DNA of 64,000 nucleotides from positions 652,501-716,500 of the forward strand of contig NC_018485.1 of NCBI RefSeq assembly GCF_000304315.1, written 5' to 3'. Below the pieces are notes generated by a model. It worked only from the letters and a program-made list of their open reading frames with translations, did no database searches and was not told where the DNA came from. Shown in pieces: positions 1-8,328 of this stretch; the stretch's first letter is position 1, and the number at the start of each line of letters is the position of its first letter. The DNA comes from Methylocystis sp. SC2. GTDB taxonomy: Bacteria; Pseudomonadota; Alphaproteobacteria; Rhizobiales; Beijerinckiaceae. The translations under genes were made by a program, and so were the position numbers.

Positions 1-743
1 GGATTTTGCAGAATATAGGCCTGCGCGCCGTCAAAGAGCTTGCGCAAAACGAGATGCGAGCCCTTCACCAGACGCACATGCTTGCGCGAAGGAATGCGCA
101 GCGCGTCTTCGATCACCTGCGACACCCAGGGCCCGGCGGCGTTGACGAGCGCGCGCGCCTCGATCGTCTCTCCGCCCGCGAGCGTCGCGCGCCAGCGCTC
201 GCCCTGTCGCGCTGCGTGAACGAGCTTGGCGCCGACGCTGATCGTCGCGCCGCGCTCCGCCGCGTCACGCGCGTTCAATACGACGAAGCGGGAATCATCC
301 ACCCAGCAGTCGGCGTAAGTGAATCCGACGCGGTAAGTCTCGCGCAGCGGCGCGCCGAGCGCATCCTGCGAAAGCCTCACCATATGTGAGCCTTCAAGGC
401 GCTTGCGGCGCGCAAGGTGGTCGTAAATGAAAAGTCCGAGACGCAGCAGCCAGACGGGCCGCAGCCCCTTCTCATAGGGCAGAACGAATTTCAGCGGCCA
501 GATGATGTGCGGCGCGGCGGCGAGCAGCAGTTCGCGTTCGGCGAGCGCTTCATGCACGAGGCGAAATTCGTAGAGTTCGAGATAGCGCAGACCGCCGTGG
601 ATCAGCTTCGTCGAGGCGGACGACGTGCCCTGCGCGAGATCGCCCTGCTCGACCAGCCTGACGGCGAGGCCGCGGCCGGCGGCGTCGCGGGCGATGGCGC
701 AGCCGTTGATCCCGCCGCCGACAATGAGAAGATCGTAGATCAT
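1..743 (-). CDS. glpD: Glycerol-3-phosphate dehydrogenase (N-terminal part)
   Basis: FAD-dependent enzyme that oxidises sn-glycerol 3-phosphate to dihydroxyacetone phosphate at the inner membrane and passes electrons to quinone. The reading frame begins with ATG at 743 and runs off the left edge, so about 247 residues are visible and the C-terminal half is missing. The N-terminus reads MIYDLLIVGGGINGCAIARD, the Rossmann dinucleotide-binding motif of the GlpD/DAO family. It is followed by the family segments GTSSASTKLIHGGLRYLE and, further on, VNAAGPW. The gene diverges from nothing visible; the next gene to the right is transcribed in the same direction 36 bases away. Family assignment is secure. 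Whether it sits in a glycerol operon cannot be seen. Confidence 0.93.
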   Translation of the reverse strand, partial: MIYDLLIVGGGINGCAIARDAAGRGLAVRLVEQGDLAQGTSSASTKLIHGGLRYLELYEFRLVHEALAERELLLAAAPHIIWPLKFVLPYEKGLRPVWLLRLGLFIYDHLARRKRLEGSHMVRLSQDALGAPLRETYRVGFTYADCWVDDSRFVVLNARDAAERGATISVGAKLVHAARQGERWRATLAGGETIEARALVNAAGPWVSQVIEDALRIPSRKHVRLVKGSHLVLRKLFDGAQAYILQN

Positions 744-779
744 GGCCGCCCTCGATTCGAAGCGGCCATGACTATAGCC

Positions 780-2111
780 TTATCCCTGCGGACGGTTCGC
801 CTGCTTGTGACGCGCGCCGCCATTTGCGGGGCGCTTCTGACCATTGAACGAGGCGCCCGGTCGCTTCGCGGCGGGACGCTGTCCATCGCGCCGTGGGTGC
901 TGCGCGCCGTTTCGATGCGGCGCCGGCGAATTCGCCCTCTTGGGCGCCGGGCGCGCGGAGTCGCCGTCATCCTGGCGGGCGCCTTCGGCGCGCCGGTCAG
1001 TGAATTCAAGCGTCTGACGCGTCAGCTTTTCAATGGCGCGCAGCAACGGCCGTTCGCCATTGTCGCAGAGCGAAATCGCCTGGCCGGTCGCGCCGGCCCG
1101 CGCCGTGCGGCCGATGCGATGCACATAGGCTTCGGCGACTTCCGGCAATTCGAAATTGACGACATGCGTCACGCCGTCGACGTCGATGCCGCGCGCGGCG
1201 ATATCGGTAGCGACAAGCACCCGCGTGCGGCCCTTGCGGAAGCCGTCGAGGGCGCGCAGCCGCTGGCTCTGGCTCTTGTTGCCGTGGATCGCGTCGGCGC
1301 CGACGCCGGCGCTCTCCAGATGCTGCGCGACGCGATCGGCGCCGCGCTTGGTGCGCGTAAACACGATCGCGCGCGAAATCTCGCGGTCGTTCAGCAGTTC
1401 CACCAGCAGGTCGCGCTTGGCGCCGCCCGACACCAGATAGACATGTTGCGCGACGCGCTCGGCGGTGGTCGCCGCCGGCGTCACCGAGACTTTCGCCGGA
1501 TCGCGCAGCATATCGTCGGCGAGCGCGGAGATCTCGCGCGGCATCGTCGCCGAGAACAGCAGCGTCTGGCGTTGCTTCGGCAGTTTCGCGACGATCTGGC
1601 GGATCGGAACGATAAATCCAAGATCGAGCATATGGTCGGCTTCGTCGAGAACGAGCACTTCGGTCGTCGCGAGCCTTAAACGGCCGCTGCCGAGATGGTC
1701 GAGCAGACGCCCGGGCGTCGCCACCAGAACGTCGAGGCCGCGCGCCAGCATTTCATTCTGCGGACGATGCGACACGCCGCCGACGATGACGCCGACGCTT
1801 GGACGAAAGAAATGGCCGTACGAGCGGAAACTATCGGCGATCTGCGCCGCGAGTTCCCGCGTCGGCGCGAGAATCAGCGCGCGCGCCGTGTTGGGCGCCG
1901 GGCGCCTTTTATCGGCGAGCAGCCGGTGCAGGATCGGCAGAGCGAAAGCCGCCGTCTTGCCGGTGCCGGTCTGGGCGACGCCGAGAAGGTCGCGACCTTG
2001 CAGGAGCGCAGGAATGGACTGCGCCTGAACCGGCGTCGGCGTGGTGTAGCCTTCGCGCTCAAGCGCGCGGAGCAGGATCTCGTTCAAGCCGAGATCGGAG
2101 AATGTCATCAC
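780..2111 (-). CDS. rhlE: DEAD-box ATP-dependent RNA helicase (RhlE-like)
   Basis: Predicted RNA helicase of 443 residues that unwinds structured RNA, probably in ribosome assembly or RNA decay. All family motifs are present in order: a Q motif (GYTTPTPVQAQSIP), Walker A AQTGTGKT, PTRELAAQI, TPGR, DEAD, SAT, ARGIDV and HRIGRTARAG. The basic, Ala/Pro/Arg-rich tail of roughly 80 residues resembles the variable RNA-binding extension of RhlE-type helicases. The first codon is GTG at 2111 with an ATG immediately after it, and no strong Shine-Dalgarno sequence decides between them. A terminator-like hairpin lies in its presumed leader (2180-2211). Related proteins often answer to cold; the exact RhlE/DeaD subgroup is inferred. 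Confidence 0.93.
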   Translation of the reverse strand: MMTFSDLGLNEILLRALEREGYTTPTPVQAQSIPALLQGRDLLGVAQTGTGKTAAFALPILHRLLADKRRPAPNTARALILAPTRELAAQIADSFRSYGHFFRPSVGVIVGGVSHRPQNEMLARGLDVLVATPGRLLDHLGSGRLRLATTEVLVLDEADHMLDLGFIVPIRQIVAKLPKQRQTLLFSATMPREISALADDMLRDPAKVSVTPAATTAERVAQHVYLVSGGAKRDLLVELLNDREISRAIVFTRTKRGADRVAQHLESAGVGADAIHGNKSQSQRLRALDGFRKGRTRVLVATDIAARGIDVDGVTHVVNFELPEVAEAYVHRIGRTARAGATGQAISLCDNGERPLLRAIEKLTRQTLEFTDRRAEGARQDDGDSARPAPKRANSPAPHRNGAQHPRRDGQRPAAKRPGASFNGQKRPANGGARHKQANRPQG

Positions 2112-2415
2112 TTCAGTTGTTGCTTTCAGTTGTCGATTCGAGCCACGAGGACCGGCGAGGAGAGCGCCAGCTCAGGACCAAAAAAGAGTCGGCCCCGCGT
2201 AACGGGCCTCGGCGTGGGAAAAGGGGGCGCTCGACAGCTCGTCGACGGAAACGTCGACCTACGCGGCTGGAGCGCCTCATGCTGCGGCGCAGCGCAGTCT
2301 TCATACAGGAGCGCCGCCTCAGGGTCAACAATTCCGCGAGACGGCGGCGTCGGCCGCGACAAGCTTCATCCGGGCTTCTATAAGCCGGGAAGCGGAACGC
2401 CGATGGATTTAGCCC
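2112..2415. other. Divergent intergenic region between helicase and mgtC genes
   Basis: These 304 bases hold no convincing gene. On the minus side they contain the terminator-like hairpin described at 2180-2211. On the plus side there is a seven-pair hairpin closed by a GAAA tetraloop at 2241-2258 and a smaller GGCTT/AAGCC hairpin near 2373-2386. Both promoters must lie here, but neither shows a clear -35/-10 pair. Confidence 0.6.
2180..2211 (-). terminator. Terminator-like hairpin in the helicase leader (possible attenuator)
   Basis: Read on the minus strand, a GC-rich stem (GGCCCG pairing with CGGG-G-CC, one bulge) is followed after five bases by six U residues (2185-2180). It lies 68 bases upstream of the helicase start. 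The only gene to the right is divergent, so no upstream minus-strand gene needs ending here. A leader attenuator is therefore the simplest reading; it is inference. Confidence 0.4.
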
Positions 2416-3129
2416 ATGAACGCCATTGCAAATTTCGACGGCGCGGAAATTCTCAATACGTTTGTGTCGCTGCTCGTGGCGTTCGTTCTCGGGACCGCGA
2501 TCGGCGCGGAGCGCCAGTATCGGCAGCGCAGCGCCGGGTTGCGGATTAACGCTCTCGTCGCGCTTGGCGCGTCCGCTTTCGTCGATCTCGGCATGCGGCT
2601 CATGGGCAATCAGGGCGCGACCCAGGTGCTGGCCTATGTGGCGTCGGGCGTCGGCTTTCTCGGCGCTGGCGTGATCATCAAGGAAGGCATGAATATCCGC
2701 GGACTGAGCACAGCGGCGACCGTCTGGTGCTCGGCGGTGACGGGCGGCTTCGCGGGGGCCGACCGTCCGGCGGAAGCCTTGTTGCTCACGGGTTTCGTGC
2801 TCGCCGGCAACACGCTCCTTCGACCACTCGTGCGTCTGATCGAACGTACGCCGATCGACGAAACTGCGACGGAAGCGGTCTATGACGTCCGCGTCGCGGC
2901 GAGCGGCGCCCGACGCGACGTCATTCGGGACACTTTGATCGAGCGGCTCGAAGCCGCCTCTTATCCGATCCAGGACATCACTGAGAACGCACGCGAAGAC
3001 GACGTCGAGATCGTCGCGACGCTCGCGACGTCGAGCGCGACGGGCGAACAGCTTGACGCCGTGGTCGAGGCGCTTGCCGCCCTCGACGGCGTCTCGCACG
3101 CGACCTGGTCCTCCCGCACAAGCGACTGA
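2416..3129 (+). CDS. MgtC/SapB family membrane protein
   Basis: Inner-membrane protein of 237 residues in the MgtC/SapB family, linked in other bacteria to growth at low magnesium and to control of membrane ATPase; it is not itself shown to be a transporter. The N-terminal ~130 residues form about four hydrophobic segments and carry the family signatures GTAIGAERQ, GLRINALVALGA and GFLGAGVI. The C-terminal ~90 residues form a soluble ACT-like domain, as in full-length MgtC homologues. The start is ATG at 2416. The leader upstream is GC-rich and can form hairpins, but I could not match it to a known magnesium riboswitch. The gene stands alone and diverges from the helicase gene. Confidence 0.88.
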   Translation: MNAIANFDGAEILNTFVSLLVAFVLGTAIGAERQYRQRSAGLRINALVALGASAFVDLGMRLMGNQGATQVLAYVASGVGFLGAGVIIKEGMNIRGLSTAATVWCSAVTGGFAGADRPAEALLLTGFVLAGNTLLRPLVRLIERTPIDETATEAVYDVRVAASGARRDVIRDTLIERLEAASYPIQDITENAREDDVEIVATLATSSATGEQLDAVVEALAALDGVSHATWSSRTSD

Positions 3130-3304
3130 AATCGCGCTGCGATGACGCAGCGCCGGCATCGCCCCGTGGTTCATGATTTTGACCCAGAGCGGATTATTCC
3201 GTCGAGGTTTCGGCAAGATCGCTTGCGGTTCCGAATGGTCTTTCGCCGGCGCGCCGCATGGCCTAATGGCTACGCAAACTTTCCCTCCCCGGTCCCCTGC
3301 ACAC

Positions 3305-4927
3305 ATGATTCGTCTCGAAAACATCAGCAAACAGAATGGTCATCAGATCCTCTTCATCGAAGCCTCCGCGACGCTCCTGAAGGGCGAGAGAGTCGGCCTC
3401 GTCGGCCCCAACGGCGCCGGCAAGACGACCCTCTTTCGGATGATTGCGGGACAGGAGCATCCCGACGAGGGCCAGGTGGCCGTCGATCGCGGCGTGACGA
3501 TCGGCTACTTCAATCAGGACGTCGGCGAGATGTCGGGCCGCAGCGCTGTGTCCGAGGTGATGGACGGCGCGGGTCCGGTCAGCGCCGTGGCTTCCGAGCT
3601 GAAGCAGCTGGAGGACGCCATGGTTGATCCTGACCGGGCGGGCGACATGGAAGAAATCATCGAGCGTTACGGCGAGGTGCAGGCGCGCTTCGAGGAACTG
3701 GACGGCTACGCCCTGGAAGGCCGCGCGCGCGAAATCCTCGCGGGCCTGAGCTTCACGCAGGAGATGATGGACGGCGACGTCGGCGCCCTGTCGGGCGGCT
3801 GGAAAATGCGCGTGGCGCTCGCCCGCATCCTCATCATGCGCCCCGACGCCATGCTTCTCGATGAGCCGAGCAACCATCTCGATTTGGAAAGCCTGATCTG
3901 GCTGGAGGAATTCCTGAAAGCCTATGAGGGCGGGCTGCTGATGACCTCGCATGACCGCGAGTTCATGAACCGCATCGTCACCAAGGTGGTGGAGATCGAC
4001 GGCGGCGCGCTGACGACCTATTCGGGCGATTACGCGTTCTACGAGCAACAACGCGCGCAGAACGAGAAGCAGGCGCAGGCGCAGTTTGAGCGTCAGCAGG
4101 CGATGCTCGCCAAGGAGATCAAGTTCATCGAGCGGTTCAAGGCGCGCGCATCGCACGCCGCGCAGGTGCAGAGCCGCGTGAAGAAGCTCGAGAAGATCGA
4201 CAGGGTGGAGCCGCCCAAGCGCCGCCAGACGATCTTGTTCGAATTCCCGCCGGCGCCGCGCTCCGGCGACGACGTGATCACCCTGAAGAACGTGCACAAG
4301 AGCTACGGCGCGCGGAGAATTTACGAGGGGCTGAACTTTCAAGTGCGCCGCAATGAGCGGTGGTGCGTCATGGGCGTCAACGGCGCGGGCAAGTCGACGC
4401 TGCTGAAATTGGCGGCGGGCGCCTCGCTGCCGGACGACGGCGCCGTCGCCCAGGGCGGCAGCGTCAAAATGGGCTATTTTGCGCAACACGCCATGGAGCT
4501 GCTGGACGGCGAGCGCACCGTGTTCCAGTCGCTGGAGGACTCGTTCCCTCAGGCGGGACAGGGCTCGCTGCGCACGCTGGCCGGCTGCTTCGGCTTCTCC
4601 GGTGACGATGTCGAGAAGAAATGCCGGGTGTTGTCGGGCGGCGAGAAAGCGCGACTCGTCATGGCGAAAATGCTTTACGACCCGCCGAACTTTCTCGTGC
4701 TGGACGAACCCACGAACCATTTGGATCTGGCGACCAAGGAGATGCTCATCACGGCGCTGTCGCACTATGAGGGCGCCATGCTGTTCGTCTCGCACGACCG
4801 GCGCTTTCTGGCGGCGCTATCCAATCGGGTGCTGGAACTGACGCCCGACGGCGTTCATGTTTACGGCGGCGGCTACACCGAATATGTGGCGCGCACCGGC
4901 CAGGAGGCGCCTGGTCTGCGTCGCTGA
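3305..4927 (+). CDS. ABC-F family ATPase (translation factor type)
   Basis: Soluble twin-ATPase protein of 540 residues with no membrane segments, so it is an ABC-F protein acting on the ribosome rather than a transporter. The first ATPase domain shows GPNGAGKTT, LSGGWKMRVALAR and LLDEPSNHLD. The second shows GVNGAGKST, LSGGEKARLVMAK and LVLDEPTNHLD. Between them lies the charged helical linker rich in Q, K and R that defines the family. An open frame extends 44 codons upstream, but ATG at 3305 gives the canonical MIRLENIS start and is preferred. The sequence resembles the YbiT/YheS subgroup; which ABC-F paralogue it is cannot be settled by eye. It is separated from mgtC by 175 bases with no visible terminator. 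Confidence 0.92.
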   Translation: MIRLENISKQNGHQILFIEASATLLKGERVGLVGPNGAGKTTLFRMIAGQEHPDEGQVAVDRGVTIGYFNQDVGEMSGRSAVSEVMDGAGPVSAVASELKQLEDAMVDPDRAGDMEEIIERYGEVQARFEELDGYALEGRAREILAGLSFTQEMMDGDVGALSGGWKMRVALARILIMRPDAMLLDEPSNHLDLESLIWLEEFLKAYEGGLLMTSHDREFMNRIVTKVVEIDGGALTTYSGDYAFYEQQRAQNEKQAQAQFERQQAMLAKEIKFIERFKARASHAAQVQSRVKKLEKIDRVEPPKRRQTILFEFPPAPRSGDDVITLKNVHKSYGARRIYEGLNFQVRRNERWCVMGVNGAGKSTLLKLAAGASLPDDGAVAQGGSVKMGYFAQHAMELLDGERTVFQSLEDSFPQAGQGSLRTLAGCFGFSGDDVEKKCRVLSGGEKARLVMAKMLYDPPNFLVLDEPTNHLDLATKEMLITALSHYEGAMLFVSHDRRFLAALSNRVLELTPDGVHVYGGGYTEYVARTGQEAPGLRR

Positions 4928-4986
4928 CCACAGCACGGCCGGCGACAGGACGCGCACGGCCAATCGCGACGCCCCGACTCATGCGC

Positions 4987-6564
4987 TCAGCTTGGCGACT
5001 CCGAGGCGAACAGATTTTCCAACTCTGAGATCTTGATCGGTTTGACAAAATGCCGGTCAAATCCAGCCTCGGCGCTTCGCTCGTAGTCCTCGGCCTGGCC
5101 CCAGCCCGACAGCGCTGCGATGAAGAGAGAATCTCCGCCGGGAAGCCGTCTGATCCTCCGGGCGGTCTCGTAACCATCAATCCCGGGCATGCCGAGATCG
5201 ACAAAGACGATGCTGGGATGGAATTTCGGGATGACGTCCAGCGCCTCGGCGCCGCCAGGAACGACCTGCACCTCCATCCCAAAGGAGGCGATCAGCTCGC
5301 CAGTCAGTTTGCCGACAAGCTGGTCATCGTCCACGACCAACACCCTTGTCCGGGACGCGCGCCGCTCCTTCGTATCTTGCGCGGGTTCAACACGCGCCGC
5401 AACGGGCGCTTCGCTCAATGGAAGCCGGACGATGAACTCGCTGCCCTTATCCGCGCCGTCGCTTCGCGCTTCGATTGCGCCTCCGTGCAGCGTTACAAGA
5501 CTGCGGGTGAGCGATAGACCGACGCCAATTCCGCCTTGCGCCCTTCCGAGATTGCGATCGACCTGGGTGAAGATGTCGAAAACCCGCGTGATCATTTCGG
5601 GCGGAATGCCGACGCCCGTATCCTTCACGATGACCACCGCGGAGCCGCCGTCCCGCGTCACCGTTACGTCGATCGCGCCGGCGTCCGCCGTATATTTTGC
5701 GGCGTTGTTGAGAAGATTTACAAAAACCTGACCCAGACGAATGGGGTCGCCCTCGATGAAAAGCTCCGTGGAGGGCGCGTAAAAATGTTTGCGATGTTTC
5801 CCTGCCTGAAGTTTGTCGGCCCCATGTTCAAACACGTCGCGCACGAGCGAGACAAGATCCAGGCGCTCCTTGTGGAGCTCCAACTTGCCGCGGCTGATTC
5901 GCGAAACTTCCAGAAGGTCGTCGACGATACGCGTGAGCTGTTGCGTTTGCCTCTCGATCGCCGAGAGCATGTCGTCGCCGTCGCCGTCGGCTGAGCGCCG
6001 CCTCTTGATGTGAATCGCCGCGCAAATCACAGCGAGAGGATTGCGCAACTCGTGGGCCAGCACGGCGAGGAACTCGTCCTTGCGGCGATTGGCGGTCTGC
6101 AGCGCGTCCAGCGCATCGCGAACGGCGTATTGCAGACGGCGGGCTTCAATCGCGTTCTTGAGCGCGCTGATCAGCGCGCGCTTTTGCGCAGGACGTTCGA
6201 TGAAACCTATGCTCGGGCGCTTTTCGATCGTTCGCAGGAAAGCTAAATCCTTTTGAGCGTGGCCGCGGGCGAGAAGCAACACCATGGGCAACTGGGACCA
6301 CGCCGGTTCAGGACCGAACAGCTCGTCCCAGGTCGCCGCGCGATCGTGCGGCAACGCCTCCTCGGCCATAAGAACGCAGCCTGCGCCTTTCGCAATCTCC
6401 CGACGCAGCTCTTCTTCGTTGCTGCAAACGCAGCTGGAAAGACCGCTACGATTGAGCGCGTCCTCAGCGAGGGCGGCGTCGCGTCCCGTTGGCGTCATGA
6501 TCAGAACGCGCAGACTATCCTCGGCTCCGGGCGCGACTTCGGCTGCGCTGCTTTCCACCATCAT
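4987..6564 (-). CDS. Hybrid sensor histidine kinase with C-terminal receiver
   Basis: Cytoplasmic hybrid kinase of 525 residues with no membrane segment. The first ~140 residues look like a degenerate receiver. They are followed by a coiled linker, a HisKA dimerisation domain with the phospho-acceptor His171 (LAHELRNPL), and a HATPase_c domain (N-box NLLNNAAKYT, G1 DTGVGIP, G2 GGIGVGLSL). A C-terminal receiver starts near residue 408 with the acidic patch VVDDD and the acceptor Asp in FVDLGMPG. The gene overlaps the upstream kaiC-like gene by 4 bases, so translational coupling is likely and it probably signals the state of that ATPase. No DNA-binding output is fused to it; a separate regulator is expected elsewhere. 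Confidence 0.9.
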   Translation of the reverse strand: MMVESSAAEVAPGAEDSLRVLIMTPTGRDAALAEDALNRSGLSSCVCSNEEELRREIAKGAGCVLMAEEALPHDRAATWDELFGPEPAWSQLPMVLLLARGHAQKDLAFLRTIEKRPSIGFIERPAQKRALISALKNAIEARRLQYAVRDALDALQTANRRKDEFLAVLAHELRNPLAVICAAIHIKRRRSADGDGDDMLSAIERQTQQLTRIVDDLLEVSRISRGKLELHKERLDLVSLVRDVFEHGADKLQAGKHRKHFYAPSTELFIEGDPIRLGQVFVNLLNNAAKYTADAGAIDVTVTRDGGSAVVIVKDTGVGIPPEMITRVFDIFTQVDRNLGRAQGGIGVGLSLTRSLVTLHGGAIEARSDGADKGSEFIVRLPLSEAPVAARVEPAQDTKERRASRTRVLVVDDDQLVGKLTGELIASFGMEVQVVPGGAEALDVIPKFHPSIVFVDLGMPGIDGYETARRIRRLPGGDSLFIAALSGWGQAEDYERSAEAGFDRHFVKPIKISELENLFASESPS

Positions 6565-8069
6565 TTGATCGAAACGATGGGCTCGGGATGATACACGGGC
6601 GTCCCCGTCAGGACCCCCGTAAAGCCTGTAAGCGGTTCGCTGACGTCGACGCCTCCCGTTCTCATCGTCAGCTTCCGGATCGTATGCTCATGTTGGCCGC
6701 TACGCTTTTTGACGATCGACAAGGCCTTGTGCAGCGCGCCGTTCAGCTCGAAAAAACGAAGCAGGAATACATTGTCGGCCAGGAAGCTGAAGTCCATGGG
6801 CGAAGAGAGCTCCGTTCCGAAAATTCCGTGCTGCGTCAGCGTCATGATGGTGACAATCTGACGGCGGCTCAGATAGGAGAGCAATTCCCTGATGTGAAGA
6901 AAAACGCTCGGTTCTTCCATGGCGGACTGCATATAGCCGTTCAGCGTGTCGATCACGACGAGCTTCACGCCCTGCTTCTCGACTCGATCCAAGACCAGGG
7001 CGGCGATTTCGCCAACGCTCAGTTCGGCCGGATCGAGATGCCTGAGTTCAATGCGGCCGGCTTCGACTTCAGCGCGCATGTCCAAGCCCAATCCCTCGCC
7101 GCGACCGATATAGCTCTCCCTGGTCTCGTCGAACAGAAAAAGCGCGCAGTTCTCGCCGCGCTTCGCCGCGGCCATCGCGTAGAGCGATGATATGGTTGAT
7201 TTTCCGACGCCTGCCGGCCCCGCGATGAGCGTGTTCGACCCCCGGGGCAGCCCGCCTCCGACAAGCGCGTCGATCTCTGCGTTGCCGGAGCCGAGCGCCG
7301 GCGCCGCCGCGAGGCTGGGAAAGTTCTGGGCGACGAGGCGAGGGTGAACGGTCAGCCCTCCGGTGGCGATCGTCACGTCGTGTGAGCCGCTCACATAGCT
7401 GCAGCCGCGCAGTTTGCTCACGCGCAACGGGCGTCGGTCCGCCCCATACGAAGATGGCTTTTGCCGCAATTCGATGATGCCGTCGGACAGCGTCTGGCTG
7501 CGAAGATCCTTTTCCGTCATCGACGCTTCATCCAGCATGACCGTCGTGCAGTCGCGCGCCGCCATGAAGTCGCGAATACGCTTCAGTTGACGCCGATGGA
7601 AGGCCGCCGTCGGGGCTAAAACGCGCAGACTCGAGATCGTATCGAGCACGAGCAGTTTGGGCTTCAACCGTTCGACTTCGGAAAAAAGATGGTCGAACGT
7701 CTCGCCGATCTCGACTTCCGCTTCCGGGAAAAGCGTGTAATCGAGTGCTTGGTCTTCCGCGCTGGATGGCTCCGACAGGCCCGTGATATTGATCCCGTCA
7801 AGACTCCATCCGTGCGACGCGGCGATCGACCGCAACTGTTGCGGCGATTCGGCGCTCGTCGCGAGCAGGCAGCTTTCCTCGGCGCGAACCGCCTGGATCA
7901 GGAGCTGGAGCGCCACGGTCGTCTTGCCGCTGCCGGGCGGACCTTCGACGAGAATGAGAGCGCAGCGCGGAAGTCCGCCGTGAAGAACCCTGTCGAGCCC
8001 CGGAACGCCTGTCGCAAAACGCGGGGTTGTCTTTATCGGCACGGACACTGTGGCGCTCCCGATCATCAT
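6561..8069 (-). CDS. KaiC-like double-ATPase protein
   Basis: RecA-superfamily ATPase of 502 residues made of two KaiC domains, the same layout as cyanobacterial circadian KaiC. Walker A motifs are GPPGSGKT (43-50) and GPAGVGKS (284-291), with Walker B-type strands LLVLDTISS and LVVIDTLNG. The second catalytic glutamate pair is kept as Asp-Glu (314-315); the first domain keeps one Glu (74). By hand alignment Ser428 falls at the KaiC Ser431 phosphosite, while the neighbouring Thr432 position is Phe429. The kinase gene downstream overlaps it by 4 bases. No kaiA or kaiB gene is present. Two ATGs in tandem (8069, 8066) begin the gene, without a Shine-Dalgarno sequence, behind a palindromic promoter. 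A signalling role is inferred; true clock function is unproven. Confidence 0.9.
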   Translation of the reverse strand: MMIGSATVSVPIKTTPRFATGVPGLDRVLHGGLPRCALILVEGPPGSGKTTVALQLLIQAVRAEESCLLATSAESPQQLRSIAASHGWSLDGINITGLSEPSSAEDQALDYTLFPEAEVEIGETFDHLFSEVERLKPKLLVLDTISSLRVLAPTAAFHRRQLKRIRDFMAARDCTTVMLDEASMTEKDLRSQTLSDGIIELRQKPSSYGADRRPLRVSKLRGCSYVSGSHDVTIATGGLTVHPRLVAQNFPSLAAAPALGSGNAEIDALVGGGLPRGSNTLIAGPAGVGKSTISSLYAMAAAKRGENCALFLFDETRESYIGRGEGLGLDMRAEVEAGRIELRHLDPAELSVGEIAALVLDRVEKQGVKLVVIDTLNGYMQSAMEEPSVFLHIRELLSYLSRRQIVTIMTLTQHGIFGTELSSPMDFSFLADNVFLLRFFELNGALHKALSIVKKRSGQHEHTIRKLTMRTGGVDVSEPLTGFTGVLTGTPVYHPEPIVSIK

Positions 8070-8077
8070 GAGTGTTC

Positions 8078-8105
8078 AGCTTACAATACGGCAAGTATTC
8101 GACAA
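8078..8105 (-). promoter_or_regulatory. Predicted kaiC-like promoter with a palindrome in the spacer
   Basis: On the minus strand TTGTCG (8105-8100) and TAAGCT (8083-8078) are 16 bases apart. The spacer holds the inverted repeat AATAC-N5-GTATT (8099-8085). A start site about 7 bases after the -10 would fall next to the ATG at 8069, so the transcript could be nearly leaderless. This agrees with the missing Shine-Dalgarno sequence. Prediction by eye only. Confidence 0.35.
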
Positions 8106-8328
8106 CATTGCTTTGCGCAGCGTCTTCCCTTCCGGGTCCAAGGGCTCCATCTTAGCCGTGGCCGCAGTGGCGTTGAATAGGTATTCGGAAGATAAAACAC
8201 GGCTTCGCGTCCTCAACCCGTCTTGCCCCCAAACATTTTCCCGCTTAGCCTCTTCGTCCGAGTTTCGGTCGATTCGTCGAGTCAGCTGTCGTGAACGCTG
8301 AAAGTTCACGCTTCCGAGGGATCAGAAC

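Noticed and set aside
2112..2415. M-box magnesium riboswitch in front of mgtC
   Set aside because: Only a GGGTCAACA segment and one hairpin resemble it; the other conserved blocks are missing.
8076..8309. 77-codon minus-strand frame between the kaiC-like and DGQHR genes
   Set aside because: It overlaps the predicted kaiC-like promoter, has no ribosome site and no conserved features.
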